The position numbers and the translations under genes are program-made. From contig CP064970.1 in assembly GCA_016699305.1 (NCBI GenBank), positions 806,001 to 870,000 on the forward strand: a DNA stretch of 64,000 nt, written 5' to 3'. The notes beneath the pieces are model-generated. The model was given only the letters and a program-made list of their open reading frames with translations. It was not told the origin of the DNA and searched no databases. The stretch comes from Alphaproteobacteria bacterium. GTDB taxonomy: Bacteria; Pseudomonadota; Alphaproteobacteria; GCA-016699305. Below are positions 58,679-64,000 of the stretch, piece by piece (the first letter of the stretch is position 1; every line of letters starts with the position of its first letter).

Positions 58679-61612
58679 TTAATTCTTCCCGCTAATTAGA
58701 TGGGCGATTTTTCTTTGCAATTCCGGCAACAGAACTGGCTTAGATAAATAGTCGTTCATCCCAGCGCGTAAACATAGCTCTCGGTCGCCCTGCATGGCCT
58801 TGGCCGTCAGGGCAAGGATGGGAATAGGGGAAAGCCTCTGCTCGGCCTCCTGACTACGAAGTTGCCGCGTGACATCAAGCCCAGTCAGATGCGGCATGTT
58901 AATATCCATCACGATCAGGGAAGGCCGCGCACACCGGATAGCCTCCAAAGCCTCGTGACCGTTGCTGGCATTAACGCTTGCCAAGTTCATCCGATGCAGC
59001 ACCTGCCGGACGATTTTTTGTGAAAACGGATCATCATCGACCACCAGCACATAATCCTGCGGCGGCGCACTAGCACAAGACTCATTCGCATCCACGCCCC
59101 TGTCATCCACTTTCCGTGTGGATTTGATCTGTACAGGCTGACCGTGCAAACCGGACAAGACTTGGCACAAAGATGTGGGCAGAACAGGCTTAACAATCAC
59201 AGGCCCTTGTTCTGCCTTTGTAGCTTGCGCATCGCCAGATGCCACCATCATCACCACAGGAGGACAAAAACCTTCCTCGAACAATGGGATCAAACGTTGA
59301 ATCAAGGTCTGTCTATTCAACAAACCATGCGCATCGTCGACCAGAACGGCATCCACCCGTGCGCCGTCTCGAGAATCCCGTCCAAGGCCATCTATCAAAG
59401 AATCGCACGACAGGGCGAATCGCGTTTCGACCCCCAGGTCGCTTAGCATGTCGCCTAGAATCTCATGGGAAAACGGATAGGCATGGAGAACCCATACGCG
59501 CGCCGCCGATGGTGAGGTCAGCGGCCATTCAGGCACGTCGGCAGCCTGAACAGCCGCGACCATGAACGGCACGCGCGCCGCAAATTGACTGCCGCCGTCT
59601 TGCACACTGTAAAACTCCACCCCACCCCCCATCATCTCCGCCAGTCTCTTGACCAGCGTCAGGCCCAGACCCGTGCCACCATAGACGCGCGTGATCGAAC
59701 TGTCGGCTTGCACGAATTTCTCAAACAAAAGAGGTTGCTTATCTTCAGGTATACCAATGCCGGTGTCATGAACAGCAAAGCGGAACATGCTGCGTCCATC
59801 CCCGACCACCATCTCAGGCAAACGGCGCACCTCCAGCAGGACATGCCCCTTATCTGTGAATTTGATGGCATTGCTCAGCAGATTACTGACGATCTGCCGC
59901 AGTCGCACCACATCGCCCACCAGCACATCCGGCACATCTGCCCCAAGGGATATAAGGAACTCCAGACGCTTTTGACTGACCGCCAGGCGATGCGTCGCCA
60001 CCAGATCAGCAACGATCCCCCTCAAGGAAAAAGCCAGATTCTCAAGATTCATACGCCCGGATTCGACCTTGGCGATATCAAGAATGTCATTGATAATATC
60101 CAAGAGATGCTGCGACGAATCCAAGATCGTGCGACAATATTCCAACGAATTCGGCTCTTGAATATTCATCTCCAGCAATTGTGCCATGCCCATGATGCTG
60201 TTAAGTGGCGTGCGAATCTCGTGGCTCATATTCGCCAGGAATTCGCTCTTAGTGCGGTTGGCCGTTTCAGCCTCGTCGCGGGCCGCCACCAAAGCCTGCT
60301 GGCGCTGGCGGTCTTCGGTCACATCGCGGGTTATAGTCACGATCACCACATCCGCGCCGGGCAAAACGATGCGTGAGCCGTGTAAATCGAGAAGGCGTTT
60401 TATTGCGCCCGACCGCAAAGTCACTTCACGCAAGGCGGATGAAGAGCCTTGCTCCAACACACGCTCATGCTCGGCGCGCAGGAAGACGGCATCCTCATCG
60501 ATCAAATAATTTTCGGGATGATCGCCGGCCAATAAACTCCCCAAAGGAAGCCCTAGAAATACACACAAGGCATCGTTGCAATCCCTGAGGCTGTAATCGG
60601 CATTACGGATCAACACCGGATCGGGCAAATGCCGCAAGATAATCTGGAAGCAGCGTTGCGCATATTCCGCACGGCTTCTCTCATCTTCCAACTGCCCTTC
60701 GCGCGCAAGCAAGGCCGAGGCCGTATTCTTAGCCATGGAGCAAACGCGGCCATGCGCTGCCAGCGCCAGCGCAATAATCCCCCAAACCAACAGGCCGACC
60801 ACAAACGACACGACCAGATACACGCCATCCATCCCTTGGAGAATGGTTCTATGGTCGAAGGCCTTGGTGGAGATAAAGGAAATATCCCAGCGCCACCCCA
60901 TGGCCTGTATACGGCGATGCGTGGCGAAACGCCCTATCACGCTGCGTGGGGGCGTCTGCCGCCCATCCAGCGTCTCGAAAAAAGGCTGTCCTGCATTCTC
61001 CATGCGCGCTGTCATCAGTATCTGGTGGATGCGCGGGATTGTCTGATCCTGTAGCAAACGCCGAGCATCAACCAGCAAGGCCACGCAATCTGGAAAGCCA
61101 TCCCCCACTGGTTCCACATACAGCATCAGGCCAGGATGCTGCTTGGGCACGATCTCATAACCCATCGCCGCGATCCCGCATCTAGCCTTGCTCCGAATTT
61201 CCTCAACAAGTTGATCGGTCACGCCAAATTCATCCGGCATAGGGCTGCCCAGCCTCGTCCAGAACGGTCTTTCCCCGATGACGCCTGCGGCCAACCATTC
61301 GGGAGAATGTTCACGGCTGTTAAAACTGTCAAAAAAACTCTTCCAAGAACCCGATGTAACCGGGGGAACGATTCGCGCCACGCCGCGCAGCGATTCCAAG
61401 ATCGTCTGGTAGGTTTCGAGATGATCGCTCAGCGACTCTACGGTTTCGTTTACCTCGTACTCGAAAAGAGCGTTCGCGGAGTCCACGGCCTTGCCATGTT
61501 GTTGCTGCAAAAATAGGCCAAGTCCCAGCATCAACGCCAAAAGCAAGGCTCCGCTGATGATCCAACTCCGAGGCCATATATATGATGAGCCAGATGGCAT
61601 GCCATGAGACAA
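58679..61612 (-). CDS. Hybrid sensor histidine kinase with CHASE-like and two receiver domains
   Basis: 977 residues. Two membrane segments (about 17-36 and 263-286) bracket a periplasmic CHASE-type sensor (ESLRGVARIVPPVTSGSWKS). A PAS domain at about 320-435 follows, then HisKA with His464 in FLANMSHEIRTPLNSIMGM, HATPase (NLLSNAIKFTDKG, HDTGIGIPEDKQ, GGTGLGLTLVKRLAEMMGG), a degenerate receiver at about 703-825 (D759), and an intact receiver at 853-975 with D903 in LIVMDINMPHLTG and K958. It probably feeds the fused receiver protein downstream via a phosphotransfer step. Same-strand gap of 63 nt to the next gene. Confidence 0.92.
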   Translation of the reverse strand: MSHGMPSGSSYIWPRSWIISGALLLALMLGLGLFLQQQHGKAVDSANALFEYEVNETVESLSDHLETYQTILESLRGVARIVPPVTSGSWKSFFDSFNSREHSPEWLAAGVIGERPFWTRLGSPMPDEFGVTDQLVEEIRSKARCGIAAMGYEIVPKQHPGLMLYVEPVGDGFPDCVALLVDARRLLQDQTIPRIHQILMTARMENAGQPFFETLDGRQTPPRSVIGRFATHRRIQAMGWRWDISFISTKAFDHRTILQGMDGVYLVVSFVVGLLVWGIIALALAAHGRVCSMAKNTASALLAREGQLEDERSRAEYAQRCFQIILRHLPDPVLIRNADYSLRDCNDALCVFLGLPLGSLLAGDHPENYLIDEDAVFLRAEHERVLEQGSSSALREVTLRSGAIKRLLDLHGSRIVLPGADVVIVTITRDVTEDRQRQQALVAARDEAETANRTKSEFLANMSHEIRTPLNSIMGMAQLLEMNIQEPNSLEYCRTILDSSQHLLDIINDILDIAKVESGRMNLENLAFSLRGIVADLVATHRLAVSQKRLEFLISLGADVPDVLVGDVVRLRQIVSNLLSNAIKFTDKGHVLLEVRRLPEMVVGDGRSMFRFAVHDTGIGIPEDKQPLLFEKFVQADSSITRVYGGTGLGLTLVKRLAEMMGGGVEFYSVQDGGSQFAARVPFMVAAVQAADVPEWPLTSPSAARVWVLHAYPFSHEILGDMLSDLGVETRFALSCDSLIDGLGRDSRDGARVDAVLVDDAHGLLNRQTLIQRLIPLFEEGFCPPVVMMVASGDAQATKAEQGPVIVKPVLPTSLCQVLSGLHGQPVQIKSTRKVDDRGVDANESCASAPPQDYVLVVDDDPFSQKIVRQVLHRMNLASVNASNGHEALEAIRCARPSLIVMDINMPHLTGLDVTRQLRSQEAEQRLSPIPILALTAKAMQGDRELCLRAGMNDYLSKPVLLPELQRKIAHLISGKN

Positions 61613-61736
61613 AACTGATATATCCCCTTTTCCTTTGCGCGGATTCCATGACCGCGCCTTTGAACTTCAGGGGATATGCTAGTGAGACATGGTTTAAGAA
61701 GGCATGACGCGAATGCATGCGCCTGTATGCATTCTA

Positions 61737-62942
61737 TCAATCCAAGGCAAAGAGAAGTCCTTTGAGATAGGCGGATTCAGGTAATTGCGGGTGTACGGGA
61801 TGATCCATCCCTGCCCCCGTCTGGCGCAATAAGCGGGCTTGGCGTCCGGCGTCATGCAGGCCCCGCGCGGCCTGCTCCAAGAGCAGCTCGGGTGGCACAT
61901 GATGGCTGCACGAGGCCAGAAACAAAAAGCCGCCGGGCGAGACCAGCATCGCGCATAACCGCGTCAGTTTGCGATAACCGCGCGCGCCGGCGTTCAAATC
62001 CTTGCGGCTGCGTACGAAGGCGGGCGGATCGGCGCTGACCATCTCAAAGCGCACCCCAGCGGCAAAGGCCTGTTCCAGATAGTCGAAAGCCTCGGCCTTG
62101 ATGAACTGGCAGTGTCCCGACACGTCGTTGCGAACAGCGTTGCCGTTGGCCAGTTCCACCGCATGGGCCGAGGCGTCCACCCCGACCACCCGTGCCGCGC
62201 CCATTCGGGCCGCCGTCACCCCAAAGCCGCCCGCGAAGCTGTAGAGGTCCAATAGCGTGCGGCCCTTGGCCATACGGGCCACCAAGGCGCGGTTGTCGCG
62301 TTGATCGAAGAACCATCCGGTTTTCTGGCCGTCTTGCGGATCGACGCGGAAATGGCCGCCATTCTCTTCGATCTCAAGATCGGCGGGAATCTGCCCAAAG
62401 GCCATGCGCTCTTCTTCTTCCAGCCCCTCCAGCCGTGAGACGGGCGAGTCGTTACGCCAGATCATGGCTTGGGGACTGACAAGGTCTTGCACCGCCGCCT
62501 CGATCTGAGGGGCCAGCAGCCTCATGGTGGCGGTGTTGGCTTGGCCCACGATGACCGAGCCATAACGATCCAGCACAAGCCCCGGCAAGGAATCGGCCTC
62601 GGCATGGACCCAGCGGTAATAGGGCGTATCGAACAAGGTTTCGCGTAGTGCCAAGGCCGCCGCCAGTCGCACTCGCACAAAATCACGATCCACGCAGGCC
62701 CCCGGATCGGGGGTCAAGCGGCGCGCCGCGATCAGGCTGTGCGGATTGAAACCCGCCACGCCCAAAGCCTCGCCCCCCGCCGCCGCCAAGCGCACCAACC
62801 CGCCCGGCGGCAAAGCCTTGGCTGGCGCGTCCATCTCGATCTCGTTGGAATACAGCCACGGATGCCCCGCCACCAAGCGCTTGTGGCCGCCCTGACGCAA
62901 CCGCAGGACCGGATAAGAAGGGGAAGATGTCAATGGAGCCAT
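61737..62942 (-). CDS. rlmI: RlmI-type 23S rRNA (cytosine-C5) methyltransferase
   Basis: 401 residues. A PUA-like N-domain (LRLRQGGHKRLVAGHPWLYS) is followed by a Rossmann methyltransferase: FFDQRDNRALVARMAKGRTL, LDLYSFAGGFGVTAARMGAA, VGVDASAHAVELANGNAV and the catalytic-region MVSADPPAFVRSRKDL and FLASCSHHVPPE. RlmI methylates C1962 of 23S rRNA in E. coli. ATG 62942 was chosen; upstream in-frame starts add an unrelated 31 residues and run into the lpxD leader. Confidence 0.88.
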   Translation of the reverse strand: MAPLTSSPSYPVLRLRQGGHKRLVAGHPWLYSNEIEMDAPAKALPPGGLVRLAAAGGEALGVAGFNPHSLIAARRLTPDPGACVDRDFVRVRLAAALALRETLFDTPYYRWVHAEADSLPGLVLDRYGSVIVGQANTATMRLLAPQIEAAVQDLVSPQAMIWRNDSPVSRLEGLEEEERMAFGQIPADLEIEENGGHFRVDPQDGQKTGWFFDQRDNRALVARMAKGRTLLDLYSFAGGFGVTAARMGAARVVGVDASAHAVELANGNAVRNDVSGHCQFIKAEAFDYLEQAFAAGVRFEMVSADPPAFVRSRKDLNAGARGYRKLTRLCAMLVSPGGFLFLASCSHHVPPELLLEQAARGLHDAGRQARLLRQTGAGMDHPVHPQLPESAYLKGLLFALD

Positions 62943-63055
62943 CGGATGAGAGCCTGTCCGCAAGAAGCTGTGGGGAATGAGCTGGAATTGGTGTATGACA
63001 TAAACCGGTCCGGCGTCCACCGCCCTATCCGTCACATCCCGTCGAAAAAGGTCTC

Positions 63056-64000
63056 ATGTCCTCCGCACTTTCCCTTGCACACATCGCCAAGGCCCTCGAT
63101 GCGGCCTGGACAGGCGACGGCGCATTGACCATTCGCCGCCCCGTCCATCCGGCGGCAGCCCAGACCCCCGATGACCTGGCCGTGGCCATGGCCGATGATC
63201 TTCTGCCCCTGCTGGCGGAATGTCCTGCCCAATCCGCCATGGTGCATGAGAGCGCCAAGGATCGTCCCGAGCTGGCCAAGATGAAGGCCGTGATCTTCGT
63301 CGCGCGTCCGCGCCTGGCTTTATCGGGATTGACCCAGCTTTTTGCCCTGACGCCCTACGCTTTGCCGGGCATTCACCCTTCTGCCATTGTGGACGCCACT
63401 GCCCAAATCGGCCAAGACGTGTCCATCGGGCCAGGCTGTTATGTCGGGCCGGGGGCTGTGATCGGCGAGCGCGCCGTTCTGTTGTCCCAGATCAGCATCG
63501 GGCGCGACGCCCAGCTTGGCCCCGATGGCCTGGTGCATCCGGGTGTGCGCGTTGGCGAGCGGGTGCGTATCGGCGCGCGCGTCATCATCCATGCCAATGC
63601 CGTGATCGGCGCGGATGGATTCAGCTTTGTCACGCCCGAGGCGGGCAGCGTGGAAACCGCCAAGGCCACCGGTACAGTGCAGGCGACCAATACACGGCTT
63701 TTGCGTATCGCTTCTCTGGGCACCGTGGTGATCGGCGACGATGTCGAGATCGGCGCCAATGCCTGCATCGATCGCGGCACCCTGGCCGATACGGTGATCG
63801 GCAACGCCACCAAAATCGACAATCTGGTTCAGATTGGCCACAATGTCCGCATCGGCGACACATGCATGATCTGCGGCCAATCGGGTATCGCGGGCAGCAC
63901 GGTCATCGGCGACCGGGTGGTCATCGGCGGCGGTTCCGGCCTTGCGGATCATCTCAAAGTTGGTAACGATGCCGTTCTAATGGGCGGATCACGGGTTGGC
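63056..64000 (+). CDS. lpxD: UDP-3-O-acylglucosamine N-acyltransferase, 3' truncated by the window end
   Basis: 315 codons are visible with no stop. The N-terminal LpxD domain (SALSLAHIAKALDAAW, LALSGLTQLFALTP) precedes a left-handed beta-helix with many hexapeptides (IGPGCYVGPGAVIGERAVLL, then VRIGARVIIHANAVIGADGF). The LpxD signature DGFSFVTPEAGSVETAKA and the catalytic His in QIGHNVRIGD are present. It adds a hydroxyacyl chain to UDP-3-O-acylglucosamine in lipid A synthesis. About 30 residues are missing at the end. Confidence 0.96.
   Translation, partial: MSSALSLAHIAKALDAAWTGDGALTIRRPVHPAAAQTPDDLAVAMADDLLPLLAECPAQSAMVHESAKDRPELAKMKAVIFVARPRLALSGLTQLFALTPYALPGIHPSAIVDATAQIGQDVSIGPGCYVGPGAVIGERAVLLSQISIGRDAQLGPDGLVHPGVRVGERVRIGARVIIHANAVIGADGFSFVTPEAGSVETAKATGTVQATNTRLLRIASLGTVVIGDDVEIGANACIDRGTLADTVIGNATKIDNLVQIGHNVRIGDTCMICGQSGIAGSTVIGDRVVIGGGSGLADHLKVGNDAVLMGGSRVG

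Overview
The window reads as a Gram-negative alphaproteobacterium of about 60% GC, probably near the Rhodospirillales, though I cannot name a genus. Pointers are a CarD/CdnL regulator, a PhaR repressor beside a polyhydroxyalkanoate-synthase-like gene, a RegB redox histidine kinase, Tim44-like and MltA genes side by side, a sigma-32 factor, the atpH-atpA order, and LPS genes (gmhA, GT9, an O-antigen-ligase-like gene, lpxD). Gene density is high and most genes lie in short, often ATGA-coupled operons.

Layout. 1-3 kb: the end of an AT-rich cysteine-rich gene, a dispersed repeat, carD, tRNA-Lys and prolyl iminopeptidase. 3-10.4 kb: two glycosyltransferases, a NUDIX hydrolase with a decayed partner carrying two in-frame TAG codons, infC with a probable AUC start, a phosphohexomutase and an O-antigen-ligase-like membrane protein. 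10.4-16.7 kb: ruvX, gatCA (no gatB), a PHA-synthase-like gene overlapping a PhaE-like gene by about 270 nt, phaR, gmhA and an acetyltransferase. 16.9-24.5 kb: an ABC-2 permease, tRNA-Pro, tRNA-Arg and a gene for a repeat-built fibre of over 2000 residues ending in an S74 chaperone domain. 24.6-27.3 kb: rpmG, a lipoprotein, hfq, hflX, tRNA-Gln. 27.4-36.6 kb: a seven-gene glycan cluster (FkbM methyltransferase, NeuD-like acyltransferase, DegT aminotransferase, three glycosyltransferases, a GT39-like membrane enzyme). 36.6-46.1 kb: cytochrome b561, regB, a Tim44-like gene, mltA, sodB, atpHA (cut off from the rest of its operon), an alarmone-hydrolase-like HD protein and rpoH.

46.3-48.7 kb holds three tandem, nearly identical genes for small anchored surface proteins. 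Each has the same upstream element and its own hairpin. Their N-terminal module resembles the N-terminus of the giant fibre 22 kb away, which is itself separated from the fibre body by an apparent frameshift. This is the best candidate here for an undescribed surface system.

48.7-55.2 kb: an HNH endonuclease, lipA, a response regulator, a rhodanese, a TolC-type channel, a small membrane protein, a LuxR solo, YceI and a WXXGXW-type lipoprotein. 55.3-61.6 kb is one signalling locus on the minus strand: hybrid histidine kinase, methyl-accepting-type protein, STAS antagonist, and a kinase-receiver-phosphatase fusion, suggesting partner switching under two-component control. The window ends with an RlmI-type methyltransferase and the start of lpxD.

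Several pathways are split here (gatCA without gatB, atpHA without atpGDC, regB without regA, a permease without its ATPase), which suggests a rearranged genome. All calls come from reading the sequence; no database search was run.
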